Positions 32,775 to 41,073 of a stretch of 64,000 nt of DNA are shown here, piece by piece. This DNA comes from Deltaproteobacteria bacterium (GTDB lineage: Bacteria > Desulfobacterota > Desulfarculia > Desulfarculales > Desulfarculaceae), in NCBI GenBank assembly GCA_020444165.1, contig JAHLLK010000008.1:67885-131884 (forward strand), given 5' to 3'. The position numbers and the translations under genes are program-made. The notes under the pieces are model-generated. The model saw nothing but the letters and a program-made list of their open reading frames with translations, ran no database searches and had not been told where the DNA came from. Every line of letters starts with the position of its first letter. Position 1 is the stretch's first letter.

Positions 32775-35051
32775 ATGGTGGGGAGAAATTTGACCATTGG
32801 CGGCAAAATCACCGCTGGGTTCGGCACGGTGTTGTTGCTTCTGGTTTTGGCAGGGGTTTTGAGCTTTCTGGGCGTGGGCAACATCGTGCACAACGCCACG
32901 GAAGTGATCCAGGGCAATGCCCTGGACGGCGAGCTGGCCCAGAAGGAAGTGGACCACCTCAACTGGGCCGGCAAGGTCAACGCCCTGTTGACCGACGACA
33001 AGGTCACCGAGCTGAAGGTGGAAACCGATCCCGCCAAATGCGCCTTTGGCCGCTGGCTCTATGGCGAGGGCCGCCAGCAGGCCGAGGCCCTGGTGCCCAG
33101 CCTGGCCCCCCTGCTCAAAGAGGTGGAGACGCCCCACGCCCACCTGCACGCCTCGGCGGCCGAGATCAAACGCCTGTACCACCCCGCCGATCTGGGCCTA
33201 CCCGGTTTTCTGGCTCAAAAAGAAGTGGACCACCTCAAATGGTCCAACAATATCTGCGGCTTGTTCCTCCGCAATGAACCCGCCCTGACCGTGGAGACCG
33301 ATCCCACCAAATGCGCCTTCGGCCGCTGGCTCTATGGCGAGGAAGCCAAGCGCGAGGCCGCCGCCAACCCCAAAATGGCCGCCCTGTTGGAAGCCATCAA
33401 GGAACCCCACGCCAAGCTGCATGATTCGGCCCGCCGCATCGGCGCGGTCTACCGCCAGGTGCATCCCGGGCTTATCGACCTGCTCCTGGCCCGGCTTAAC
33501 GACCACTACGCCTGGGCCCAGCGGGTCTCCGAAGCCATCATCCTGGGTGAAAAGGGCCTGTCCGTGCAGATGGACCCCACCAAATGCGGCTTTGGCCAAT
33601 GGCTGGTCAGCCCCGAGGCCCAGGCTTACGAGAAGGCCGCCCCGGCCCTGGCCTCCCTGCTCCAGTCCGTGGACCAACCCCACCGCGCCTTGCACGATTC
33701 AGCCCGGGCCATAGACCGGGCCCTGGCCTCGGGCAACAAGGCCCAGGCCGAGCAGATCTTCCAGGCCGCCACCCTGTTCGCCCTGGACCAAGCGAACAAG
33801 ATATTCCAAGAGGCGATCAAATCCGAGCAGGAATTGGTGGGGGGCCGCGCCGCCGCCACGGCCATCTTCACCGGCGAAACCCTGGAGCGATTGGAGGAAA
33901 CGCGGAGCGTTCTCCACCAGATGCAGAAGGAAGCGGAAAACTCCCTCCAGGGCGTCAAGGCGGCCCAGGTCATCTATGCCCAGCAGACCATGCCCGCCCT
34001 GCAAGAGACCCAGAAGCTGTTGCACCAGATCCGCCAGGACGCCCAGGCCCACGTGATGACCGACCAGGCCATGCTCTCCGCGGCCGAAGGCACCCGCTGG
34101 CAGGTGTCGGTGGTGGCCGTGGTGGCCGTGGTCATTGGGGTGGTGCTGGCCTACTTCATCATTCGGGGCATCAACCTCCTTCTGCGCAGCGTCACCCACC
34201 GCCTGGCCAGCGGCGCGGAGAACATGGCCGCGGCCTCCCGCGAGGCCTCCTCGGCCAGCCAGAGCCTGGCCCAGGGCGCCAGCGAGCAGGCGGCCAGCCT
34301 GGAAGAGACCAGCGCCTCCATGGAAGAGATGGGCGCCATGACCAAACGCAACGCCGAGAGCTCCCAGGAGGCGGACCGCCTGATGGAGGAGACCCGCCAG
34401 GTAGTGGAGACCTCGGCCCAGGCCATGCACCAGCTCAAAGAGACCATGTCCCGCATCAACCAGGCCAGCGGGGAAACCGCCAAGATCATCAAAACCATCG
34501 ACGAGATCGCCTTCCAGACCAACCTGTTGGCCTTGAACGCCGCGGTGGAGGCCGCCCGGGCCGGCGAGGCCGGGGCCGGTTTCGCGGTGGTGGCCGAAGA
34601 AGTGCGGAACCTGGCCATGCGAGCCGCCGAGGCCGCCAAAAACACCACCACGCTCATCGAGAGCAATCTGGAGATCATCCGCCAGGGGGCCAAGCTGGTG
34701 GACGACACCGACCAGGCTTTTGGCCAGGTGGAGGAATGCTCCCAGCGGGCGGCCGGCCTGGTGCGGGAGATCACCTCCTCGTCCCAGGAACAGGCCCAGG
34801 GAATCGAGATGGTCAACCGGGCCACCAGCGAGATGGACAAGGTGACCCAGTCCGTAGCCTCCAACGCCGAGCAGTCAGCCGCCTCTTCCGAGGAAATGCA
34901 GGCCCAGGCCGAGACCCTGCACCAGATGGTGGAGGAGCTGCGCGGCATGGTGGACGGCGGCGGGGCGGGGAACGGCCGCCGTGCGCTCGCGCCAGGCGTG
35001 CCGCGCCAGCTTCCCGCGCCGGACTGGCGCCCCAAGAAGGAGGATTTCTAG
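32775..35051 (+). CDS. Methyl-accepting chemotaxis protein with three tandem CZB domains
   Basis: A 758-residue chemoreceptor. A first membrane helix (about 12-34) and a second (about 443-463) bracket the sensor part. This holds three consecutive chemoreceptor zinc-binding (CZB) domains, each with D-H-x-x-W, then K-C-x-F-G-x-W-L, then P-H-x-x-L-H. The core cysteines fall at residues 89, 180 and 271, an exact 91-residue period. A helical segment (about 330-440) follows. The cytoplasmic signalling domain has the hairpin tip [20 protein letters not shown] near 576-595. No HAMP domain was seen. CZB domains are usually single and cytoplasmic; here all three appear outside the membrane. They sense zinc or zinc-linked oxidants such as HOCl in other bacteria. 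ATG at 32775 follows GAGGTG. Confidence 0.9.
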   Translation: MVGRNLTIGGKITAGFGTVLLLLVLAGVLSFLGVGNIVHNATEVIQGNALDGELAQKEVDHLNWAGKVNALLTDDKVTELKVETDPAKCAFGRWLYGEGRQQAEALVPSLAPLLKEVETPHAHLHASAAEIKRLYHPADLGLPGFLAQKEVDHLKWSNNICGLFLRNEPALTVETDPTKCAFGRWLYGEEAKREAAANPKMAALLEAIKEPHAKLHDSARRIGAVYRQVHPGLIDLLLARLNDHYAWAQRVSEAIILGEKGLSVQMDPTKCGFGQWLVSPEAQAYEKAAPALASLLQSVDQPHRALHDSARAIDRALASGNKAQAEQIFQAATLFALDQANKIFQEAIKSEQELVGGRAAATAIFTGETLERLEETRSVLHQMQKEAENSLQGVKAAQVIYAQQTMPALQETQKLLHQIRQDAQAHVMTDQAMLSAAEGTRWQVSVVAVVAVVIGVVLAYFIIRGINLLLRSVTHRLASGAENMAAASREASSASQSLAQGASEQAASLEETSASMEEMGAMTKRNAESSQEADRLMEETRQVVETSAQAMHQLKETMSRINQASGETAKIIKTIDEIAFQTNLLALNAAVEAARAGEAGAGFAVVAEEVRNLAMRAAEAAKNTTTLIESNLEIIRQGAKLVDDTDQAFGQVEECSQRAAGLVREITSSSQEQAQGIEMVNRATSEMDKVTQSVASNAEQSAASSEEMQAQAETLHQMVEELRGMVDGGGAGNGRRALAPGVPRQLPAPDWRPKKEDF

Positions 35052-35135
35052 CAGGCTGTTGAAAAATTGCCTGTTGGAGCTTCGTGAAGGGGGCTCGGTC
35101 CTCGGCGGACGCCGCCCGTAGCAGCGCTAGCCAAA

Positions 35136-35295
35136 GGGCAAGGGGCTTGAGGCCTGACGGCGAGGCGCCCCGGCTGGCGCCCCGCTGCCAAGGCGACCAA
35201 AAAACATGCGGGGCGGGGCAAGGGGCTTGGTGCCTGACGGCGAGGCGCCCCGGCTGGCGTCCCGCTGCCAAGGCGACCAAAAAACTTGCAGACGG
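35136..35295. repeat. Two tandem 80-bp repeats
   Basis: A unit starting GGGCAAGGGGCTTG and ending in a GCGACCAAAAAAC segment is present twice with an 80-base period (35136-35215 and 35216-35295), differing at only a few bases. Each unit contains GGCGCC palindromes and a C-rich hairpin. It fills most of the gap between the chemoreceptor and the end of the convergent prmA gene. Confidence 0.75.
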
Positions 35296-35299
35296 GGGG

Positions 35300-36178
35300 T
35301 TAGTCCCCGCCGGGGGGCTGCCGCCAGAGCTGACCCTCCCAGCCGTGGCGCCAGGCCCGGGCGATCTCGGCCAGGCCCTGAGCCAGGAAGCGCTCCGCGG
35401 TCTCCCCCCCGGCCTCGTCCCGGAAGCCGCTCACCACCAGGCGCCCGCCCGGCGCCACCAGGGCGGCCAGGTCCGGGGCCAAGGCCCGGAGGAGCGCTCC
35501 GGGCAGGTTGGCCGCCACCAGAGGGAACTGGCCCCCCAGGGCCCGGTGGTCCCCGGTCAGGAAATGCACCAACCCGCCGGCCAAGGGGTTCAGCCGGCGG
35601 TTGAGGCCCACGGCCCGCCGTGAGGCCGGATCCGGGTCCACCGCGGCCACCCGGAGCCCCCCCTTCAGGGCCAGGGCCAGGGCCAACACCCCGCTGCCCG
35701 CGCCCACGTCCGCCGCCCAACTCCCCGGCCCCGGCGGCTCGCCCCACTCCCCCTGCAACAGGCGTAAGAGGAGATGCAGGTTCAACCAGGTGCTGGGGTG
35801 ATCCCCAGCCCCGAAAGCGGTAAGCGGATCGATGATCAAGACCTCGGGCCCGGCCACGGCGCCCCCCCAGGCCGGCGCCAGCCGGAGGCCCGGCCCCGGC
35901 TCCACCAGGGGCGCCGGGGCCCATTCCCGCCCGGGATCGCGCAGCACCAGCTCCCGCACCCGGGGAGGCGTTTCCAAATCGGCCCAAGCCTTCAGGGCGG
36001 CGCGGGAGGCCGGCGCGTCCGGCCACAAGCTCAGCACCCGCCGCTCGGCCTGCCACACCCGGGCCGCGCCGGCCCGCTTCAGCTCCCGCACCAGCCCACG
36101 GGCGGTCTGACTGTCCGGCGGGAAGAAGATGGCTTCAATCCAGGCCGTGGGTGGGACCCTGGTTTCTGGCGCAGGCAA
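35300..36178 (-). CDS. prmA: Ribosomal protein L11 methyltransferase-like protein
   Basis: A 292-residue SAM-dependent methyltransferase. Motifs: DPLTAFGAGDHPSTWLNLHL near residues 114-133 (PrmA has DPG.AFGTG.H.TT), WAADVGAGSGVLALALAL (motif I), VAAVDPDPASRRAVGLN and LVAANLPGALL (the N-[IL]-[PL] motif). PrmA trimethylates L11. The G-D-H variant of the family's G-T-x-H segment is a small divergence, so another protein substrate cannot be excluded. The start is TTG at 36178, because AAGGAG lies 6 bases upstream; an ATG at 36214 has no such signal. Confidence 0.78.
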   Translation of the reverse strand: MPAPETRVPPTAWIEAIFFPPDSQTARGLVRELKRAGAARVWQAERRVLSLWPDAPASRAALKAWADLETPPRVRELVLRDPGREWAPAPLVEPGPGLRLAPAWGGAVAGPEVLIIDPLTAFGAGDHPSTWLNLHLLLRLLQGEWGEPPGPGSWAADVGAGSGVLALALALKGGLRVAAVDPDPASRRAVGLNRRLNPLAGGLVHFLTGDHRALGGQFPLVAANLPGALLRALAPDLAALVAPGGRLVVSGFRDEAGGETAERFLAQGLAEIARAWRHGWEGQLWRQPPGGD

Positions 36179-36726
36179 AGGTGGACTCCTTGAAACTAAG
36201 TGGAACCGGGGCACATGGCTGGGCCCCCCGCGGGCCGGTCCCCATCTTACTGAGCCCGGGGTCCGGCTTCATCCTTTTTCCGAGCCTCATGGCGGAAGCT
36301 GGGCTCCCCCACGGCGGAGCACGGCGCAAAAAAAAATCATTCCCAGCTTGCACCATCCCCGGGGCGTGCTGATATTCCTACTATCCCAGACGGAATCCGC
36401 TGGGGAGACCGGTCACCAGCCCTGTGGGAGCCAAGAAACCAGCGGATAAGTCCTGAGGATTATTAGCCTCGTATCTTGCTGAAAAACACCGCGAGCGCGA
36501 TTTGCCGCCCCCGGTGATTAAATCAAACCAGGAGAGATAGTCGACGTCGGGCACGCGGACGAGGAACGTACAAGGTTTTAACACTGCTGTTAAAATAGGT
36601 TTTCACTTTTTTCCCGAGTGATTGTATCGATAGGTGAAAATTATGCGGAGTGCGTGACGTAACCCCATATCCGCGATATCATGAAGGCTATCATTGTTAG
36701 CCGCGTTCCACAGAAAGGTGAGTGTC
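36179..36726. other. 548-base interval upstream of the selenoprotein gene, no gene seen
   Basis: No reading frame with family resemblance or a good ribosome site is present. It contains a perfect inverted repeat TTTTAACA-ctgc-TGTTAAAA at 36576-36595, followed by TTTTCACTTTTTT, which could be an operator or a weak terminator. The last 60 bases (from about 36665) resemble the segment before the downstream paralogue at 37779, including GTTCCACAGAAAGGTG versus CCCGTGGAGAAAGGTG, so the duplication that made the gene pair reached into the leader. Confidence 0.45.
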
Positions 36727-37047
36727 ATGGTAGAGGTCACTGAAAGCGCCAGCCAGGCTATCAAGGGCTTTCTGGCTGAGAAGAATCTAACCACCCCGCT
36801 GCGGGTCTACTTGCAGGAAGGTGGTTGAGGCGGTCCGTCGCTGAGATTGGTTCTGGATGAACCGAAAGACTCCGACGAGAAGTTCGATGTGGACGGCCTC
36901 ACCTACCTTATTGACAAGGACCTGGCCCAGACCGCCGGTACCGTGAAGGTGGACTTCGTGGACAACGGCTGGCAGCAGGGCTTCGTGGTATCTTCCACCA
37001 ACCCCGTGGGCGCTCCCAGTTCCTGCGGCAGTGGTTGCAGCTGCTAA
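36727..37047 (+). CDS. HesB-like selenoprotein (UGA = selenocysteine at codon 34)
   Basis: The frame from ATG at 36727 has one in-frame TGA at 36826-36828 and continues to TAA at 37045-37047, giving 106 residues. It is a HesB/IscA-fold protein: VTESASQAIKGFLAEK at the N-terminus, LRVYLQEGG-U-GGPSLRLVLDE in the middle, and SSCGSGCSC at the end, where IscA-type proteins have C-x-C. The downstream paralogue is nearly identical and has Cys at the UGA position. HesB-like selenoproteins are a known family in Deltaproteobacteria and other anaerobes, which supports Sec. A stem-loop suited as SECIS follows (separate entry). AAAGGTG is the ribosome binding site. The function may be Fe-S or redox related; it is not settled. 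Confidence 0.85.
36849..36863 (+). promoter_or_regulatory. Candidate bacterial SECIS element of the HesB-like gene
   Basis: GGTTC (36849-36853) pairs with GAACC (36859-36863) around the loop TGGAT, whose second base is G; T-G and T-A pairs can extend the stem by two. The loop begins 25 bases after the UGA (36826-36828), within the distance used by SelB-dependent elements. Confidence 0.6.
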
Positions 37048-37055
37048 TTTCGATC

Positions 37056-37083
37056 GGGGGGTCCCCTACCCGGGGGACCCCCC
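37056..37083 (+). terminator. Strong stem-loop after the HesB-like selenoprotein gene
   Basis: GGGGGGTCCCC (37056-37066) and GGGGACCCCCC (37073-37083) form an 11-bp perfect stem with a 6-base loop, 9 bases after the stop codon. No T-run follows. Confidence 0.55.
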
Positions 37084-37104
37084 GGCGTTGCCGCCGGTCG
37101 CAAT

Positions 37105-37203
37105 GCGGGTCGGCCGCGTGCCGCGGCTGGCGTAGCGGGTCGGCCGCGTGCCGCGGCTGGCGTAGCGGGTCGGCCGCGTGCCACGGCTGGCGTAGCGGGT
37201 CGG
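37105..37203. repeat. 30-bp minisatellite, three full units plus a partial one
   Basis: A 30-base unit beginning GCGGGTCGGCCGCGTGCC and ending GGCTGGCGTA is repeated at 37105, 37135 and 37165, with a partial fourth at 37195-37203. Only one base differs among the full units (CCGCGG versus CCACGG). It is GC-rich, non-coding and directly repeated without spacers. Confidence 0.85.
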
Positions 37204-37778
37204 GTTGAGTTGCCATGCAAACGGGGGCACCGTCGCTCCCGAAGTTGAGCCGCATCAAACAGAACCGCATCTCACGGCCGCGCCGCCCTGGCGGGCACAT
37301 CTCGTTTGCCCTGGCCCATCCTCCCACGCTTTTCTTGTTCCCAGCTCCCGCTCTTCCGGTCTCCTGGGTTCCCAGAAGCCTCCCAGCTTCCGCAACTCCC
37401 GCCGGACCGCACCACACCCCGCGGGACCGGGCCGGCGAATCCGGTATTTCTCCTGAACGGAAGCGGGCTGGGGTATCGCTGCCGGCGGGAAAAACTTCGG
37501 CTGCCTATCTGAAAATTAAATGTCAATTATAGGTTGAACAACTGGGTCGCCTGCCTTACTGTTAAATCAAAGATTACCAGAGCGCCTTCTTCGGGAAGCG
37601 GGAGTGATCTTGTTGGGCAACTGGTTGTATTTTGGAAGCAAAGGTCAGATTTTACCGATCTGTTTCCAAAGTTGGTGGTTATCGGCAACAAATATGACGG
37701 CGCGATGTATGGCGGCTTTTTTATGATAAGTGTCCTGCCTATATCCGTCAGCCGCGCCCGTGGAGAAAGGTGGATATC
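37204..37778. other. 575-base interval between the two HesB-like genes
   Basis: No gene is supported. The first half is C-rich and the second half (from about 37500) is AT-richer. The last part, from roughly 37690, resembles the leader of the first HesB-like gene (a TATG...GCCGCG block, then AAAGGTGG before the ATG), so promoter and leader sequences for the second gene probably lie there. Confidence 0.4.
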
Positions 37779-38102
37779 ATGGTGGAGGTAACTGAAAGCG
37801 CCAGCCAAGCCATCAAAGGCTTCTTGGCGGAAAAAAACCTGGCGTCCCCCTTGCGGGTCTATCTCGAGGAAGGGGGCTGTTGTGGGTCGTCCCTGCGCTT
37901 GGTCTTGGACGAAGCCAAGGCCAATGATGAAACCTTCGACGTGGACGGCCTGACCTATCTCATTGACAAGGACCTGTCCCAGACCACCGGCGCCGTGAAG
38001 GTGGATTTCGTGGATAACGGCCGGGAGAAGGGCTTCGTGCTCTCCTCGGCAAATCCCCTGAACGGCGGCGGCTCCTGCGGCGGCGGCAGCTGCTGCTGCT
38101 GA
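37779..38102 (+). CDS. HesB-like protein, Cys form (paralogue of the selenoprotein)
   Basis: A 107-residue HesB/IscA-fold protein, tandem paralogue of the UGA gene 0.7 kb upstream. The sequences match over nearly all their length, including VTESASQAIKGFLAEKN and DVDGLTYLIDKDL. Where the first has GG-U-GGPSLRL this one has GG-C-CGSSLRL, so Cys replaces Sec and an extra Cys follows. The tail is GGGSCGGGSCCC. ATG at 37779 (not 37770) matches the start of the paralogue and follows AAAGGTGG. A selenium-independent stand-in for the selenoprotein is a reasonable reading; no regulation was seen to test it. A clear terminator follows. Confidence 0.88.
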   Translation: MVEVTESASQAIKGFLAEKNLASPLRVYLEEGGCCGSSLRLVLDEAKANDETFDVDGLTYLIDKDLSQTTGAVKVDFVDNGREKGFVLSSANPLNGGGSCGGGSCCC

Positions 38103-38171
38103 GGTCCTGAATTTCCCGCGGGACGCCGGCCCCCGCCGGGTCCCGCTCCGTTTCTGTTGGTTTGTTCAGGC

Positions 38172-38207
38172 GGCCTCCGTCCTCTCGGGCGGAGGCCCTC
38201 TTTTTTT
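38172..38207 (+). terminator. Rho-independent terminator after the HesB-like Cys gene
   Basis: GGCCTCCG (38172-38179) pairs with CGGAGGCC (38190-38197), followed by CTC and TTTTTTT (38201-38207). MITE copy 3 is inserted 29 bases further on. Confidence 0.85.
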
Positions 38208-38236
38208 CTGGGTAAATGCCTATGGAATCACTAATA

Positions 38237-38485
38237 GAGGCCATTGCATGGTGAAACACATAAAACGTGTTGATATTATGTCAAAAATGGCTGTGAAACA
38301 TGATTACGGCAGGCAATGGCCGATGCGGGCCAAGGATGGCCCGCCAAATTGCAAGCTTAAAAAAGCTTGCAATTTGTGAGGCTTGGCAAAACCCGGGCCC
38401 CCGGCAAGCTCTGCTTGCTGGGGTGGAGTCACGTTTTTGCCAAGCCGACCTTGCACGGGGGCGGGACGCCCCGTGCAATGCTCTC
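38237..38485 (+). mobile_element. MITE-like element, copy 3 (249 bp, target duplication TAATA)
   Basis: Same element and orientation as the others, flanked by TAATA at 38232-38236 and 38486-38490. One extra G in the last stem (TTGCACGGGGGC) accounts for the additional base. The long inner stem has the C-G version of the covarying pair. Confidence 0.92.
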
Positions 38486-38647
38486 TAATAATTGGTCCGT
38501 CCTCTCTCCCCGCCCGTCGCCGGCTCCTTGGGGCCGTTTCTCTTTGAACCATTTCGTCCCGCGCTGCGTCCGGATTTGGTTGAAGACCTGCCTCCGGCCA
38601 GGTATAAGGTTGAAATTTGCGTAGACTACAAAACATGCGAGACAGCT

Positions 38648-39847
38648 ATGAAAATCCTAGGCGTGGTCCCCACCCCCTTCTTTGCCGACCGTGGCTGCCA
38701 CATGCGCATTTTAGGCGAGGTGCAGGCCCTGCAGCGCCGGGGGCACGAGGTTCTCTTGGTCACCTATCACCTGGGTCGTGACGTGGAAGGTGTCCCCGCC
38801 CTCCGGACCCGGGAAGTCAAATGGTACAACAAGCTGGAGGCCGGCCCGGCCTTGGGCAAGTTCTATCTGGATATCTTGTTGTGGTGGAAAACCGTCCAGG
38901 CCATCCGGGAGTTCAAACCCGATGTGCTGCACGGCCACCTGCATGAAGGGGCCTTCCTGGCCCTCATCGCCCGTCCCTTTGCCGCCCCCAGCACCCCCGT
39001 GGTCTTCGACGTGCAGGGCAGCCTGACCCAGGAGCTGGACTCCTACGGTTGGCTCAACAAAATGCCGTTCATACGACCCTTGTTCCGCTGGGTGGAGAAC
39101 TGGATCAACCGGCGCAGCGAGCAGTTGGTGGGCTCCAACGTCATGGTCAGCGAGTTCCTGGTCAAGGAGATGGGCCTGCCGCCGGAGCGGGTGCGCACCA
39201 TCATCGATGGGGTGCACATGGGCTTCTTCCAGGGCTCCGGCAACCGCAACCTGCGGGCCGAGCTGGGCATCGATCCCCAACGTCCCATCGTCCTCTACAC
39301 CGGGGCCCTGTTGGCCTCCAAAGGGGTCAACAACTACTTCGAAGCCATCCCCCACGTGCTCAAGGAGTACCCCGAGGCCTTCTTCCTGGTGGTGGGCTAT
39401 CCCGTGGAGGAGAGCCAGAAACTGGTGGCCTCCCTGGGCGTGGCCGATCACGTGAAGTTCCTGGGCCAGGTGGACTACTTCGAGCTGCCGGACTATTTGG
39501 CCATCGGCGACGTGGCCGTGGACCCCAAGGAGGACGTGGCCGGGGAAGCCAGCGGCAAGATCATCAACTACATGGGCGGCGGCCTGCCCGTGGCCTGCTT
39601 CGACAACTCCAACAACCGCACCTTCCTGGGCGACACCGGAGCCTTTGCCCCGGAACGCAGCCCCCGCGGCCTGGCCCAGGCCATCATGGAACTCTTGGCC
39701 GATCCCCAGGCCCGGGCCGAAAAAGGCCGCGAGGCCGTCCGGCGGGTGGAGGAGCAGTTCAGCTGGGAAGCCGGCGGACGGCGCTACGAGGAAGCCTTCG
39801 AGGACGCCATCCGCCAGCGTAGGGGATGCCGCACAACCTGCTCGTAA
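38648..39847 (+). CDS. Glycosyltransferase, GT4 type
   Basis: A 399-residue glycosyltransferase with the GT-B fold. The N-terminal domain starts MKILGVVPTPFFADRGCHMRI, with an acceptor-side loop typical of GT4 enzymes. DVLHGHLHEGAFLALIA near 95-111 belongs to the same domain. The C-terminal nucleotide-sugar domain has VLYTGALLASKGV near 216-228 and VKFLGQVDYFELPDYLAIGD, with the E-x7-E region near EDVAGEASGKIINYMGGGLP. It probably adds a sugar to a lipid-linked or surface glycan. ATG at 38648; upstream frame extension is not supported. It stands alone between two MITE copies, so its usual operon partners are absent. Confidence 0.85.
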   Translation: MKILGVVPTPFFADRGCHMRILGEVQALQRRGHEVLLVTYHLGRDVEGVPALRTREVKWYNKLEAGPALGKFYLDILLWWKTVQAIREFKPDVLHGHLHEGAFLALIARPFAAPSTPVVFDVQGSLTQELDSYGWLNKMPFIRPLFRWVENWINRRSEQLVGSNVMVSEFLVKEMGLPPERVRTIIDGVHMGFFQGSGNRNLRAELGIDPQRPIVLYTGALLASKGVNNYFEAIPHVLKEYPEAFFLVVGYPVEESQKLVASLGVADHVKFLGQVDYFELPDYLAIGDVAVDPKEDVAGEASGKIINYMGGGLPVACFDNSNNRTFLGDTGAFAPERSPRGLAQAIMELLADPQARAEKGREAVRRVEEQFSWEAGGRRYEEAFEDAIRQRRGCRTTCS

Positions 39848-39867
39848 ACGAGCTGTTGCGAGGATAT

Positions 39868-40115
39868 GAGGCCATTGCATGGTGAAACACATAAAACGTG
39901 TTGATATTATGTCAAAAATGGCTGTGAAACATGATTACGGCGGGCAATGGCCGATGCGGGCCAAGGATGGCCCGCCAAATTGCTTGCTTTAAAAAGCTTG
40001 CAATTTGTGAGGCTTGGCAAAAACCGGGCCCCCGGCAAGCTCTGCTTGCTGGGGTGGAGTCACGTTTTTGCCAAGCCGACCTTGCACGGGGCGGGACGCC
40101 CCGTGCAAGGCTCTC
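39868..40115 (+). mobile_element. MITE-like element, copy 4 (248 bp, target duplication GATAT)
   Basis: Flanked by GATAT at 39863-39867 and 40116-40120, 20 bases after the glycosyltransferase stop. It differs from the others in the second hairpin (CAAATTGCTTGC instead of CAAATTGCAAGC), which weakens that stem, and has five A in the long inner stem. Confidence 0.92.
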
Positions 40116-40157
40116 GATATGGGATCGCGGGTTCCGAAAGCTCAGGGAGTTAAATGC

Positions 40158-40973
40158 ATGCGGTTTAAGGGGCGTCTGGCGCTAAGGTTGGCGGCGGTCC
40201 TGGTGCTTGGTATCCTGGCGGCTTGCCGCGCGCCCGGGGAGGCCCCGCCTCCCGTGCCCCCGCCCACCCCCACCCCCCAGGTGGTGGCGGCCCGCCCGGC
40301 CGATTTCGTGGACGCCCAGGTTCTGATTCCCGGGTTGGTCCTGGATATCCGCTACTACACCGACCACAACTTCGTGGGCGCCCGGGTGGACGGCTACCTG
40401 GCCCCGCGCTGCCTCCTCACCCGGCCGGCCGCCGAAGCCCTGGCCCGGGTGCAAAACCGGCTCCGGGAATACGGCTACGGGCTCAAGGCCTATGACTGCT
40501 ACCGGCCCCAGCGCGCGGTGGACCATTTCGGGCGCTGGGCCCTGGCGGTGAGCGACACCAAGACCAAAGCCGAGTTCTACCCCACCGTGGCCAAGGAAAA
40601 CCTGCACAGCGGCGGCTACATCGCCCGCCACTCCGGCCACAGCCGGGGCTCCACCGTGGACCTCACCATCGTGCCCCTGCCGGCCCCGCCCCAACCGGCC
40701 TACCACCTGGGCCAGCCCCAGGTGGACTGCGTCCGCCCGGTGGGGGAGCGCTTTGCCGACAACACCATCGACATGGGCACCGGCTTCGACTGCTTCTCCC
40801 CCCTGGCCGCCACGGCCAACCCGGCCGTGGACCCGGACGCCCGGCGGAACCGCCTGCTCCTCAAGACCCTCATGGAGAGCGAGGGCTTTAAAAACTACTC
40901 CCAGGAGTGGTGGCACTACACCCTGCGGGACGAGCCCTACCCCCACACCTACTTCGACTTCCCGGTGGAGTAA
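40158..40973 (+). CDS. D-alanyl-D-alanine dipeptidase-like lipoprotein (VanX/M15D family)
   Basis: A 271-residue lipoprotein. The signal peptide ends in the lipobox LAAC at about residue 21, followed by a Pro-rich linker. The M15D peptidase domain has YDCYRPQRAVDHF near 114-126, the zinc motif SGHSRGSTVDLTIV near 157-170 (S-x-H-x-x-G-x-x-x-D) and the C-terminal EWWHYTL near 254-260 with the catalytic Glu and third zinc ligand His. The family cleaves D-Ala-D-Ala dipeptides in cell-wall turnover. In this setting it is an envelope recycling enzyme, not evidence of glycopeptide resistance. ATG at 40158. Confidence 0.88.
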   Translation: MRFKGRLALRLAAVLVLGILAACRAPGEAPPPVPPPTPTPQVVAARPADFVDAQVLIPGLVLDIRYYTDHNFVGARVDGYLAPRCLLTRPAAEALARVQNRLREYGYGLKAYDCYRPQRAVDHFGRWALAVSDTKTKAEFYPTVAKENLHSGGYIARHSGHSRGSTVDLTIVPLPAPPQPAYHLGQPQVDCVRPVGERFADNTIDMGTGFDCFSPLAATANPAVDPDARRNRLLLKTLMESEGFKNYSQEWWHYTLRDEPYPHTYFDFPVE

Positions 40974-41073
40974 TCACCTATTCCAAAGCGATTTTGCGGG
41001 CCGCGCCCCGGGGGCGATGTGCCAAGATAAGCCAACCCTGCCCCGAGTCTTGCCCTTCGGTGAAGGGGGTGGC

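Noticed and set aside
36050..36060. Second methyltransferase gene on another frame of prmA
   Set aside because: Long open frames over prmA, norD and other GC-rich genes are shadows produced by high third-position GC.
36179..36726. selC (tRNA-Sec) gene next to the selenoprotein
   Set aside because: No long-armed tRNA fold with a UCA anticodon or a GTTCGAxTC arm could be found here or elsewhere in the window.
36847..37047. A separate 66-residue gene starting at TTG 36847
   Set aside because: It is the second half of the HesB-like frame; the Cys paralogue shows that both halves form one protein.
37105..37203. CRISPR array
   Set aside because: The 30-bp units are contiguous, with no unique spacers and no cas genes nearby.
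37534..37791. 85-residue protein between the HesB-like genes
   Set aside because: TTG start without a ribosome binding site; it overlaps the leader and start of the second HesB-like gene and shows no family pattern.
40158..40973. Vancomycin-resistance gene vanX
   Set aside because: The M15D motifs are present, but it is a lipoprotein without vanH/vanA neighbours; envelope turnover is the better reading.
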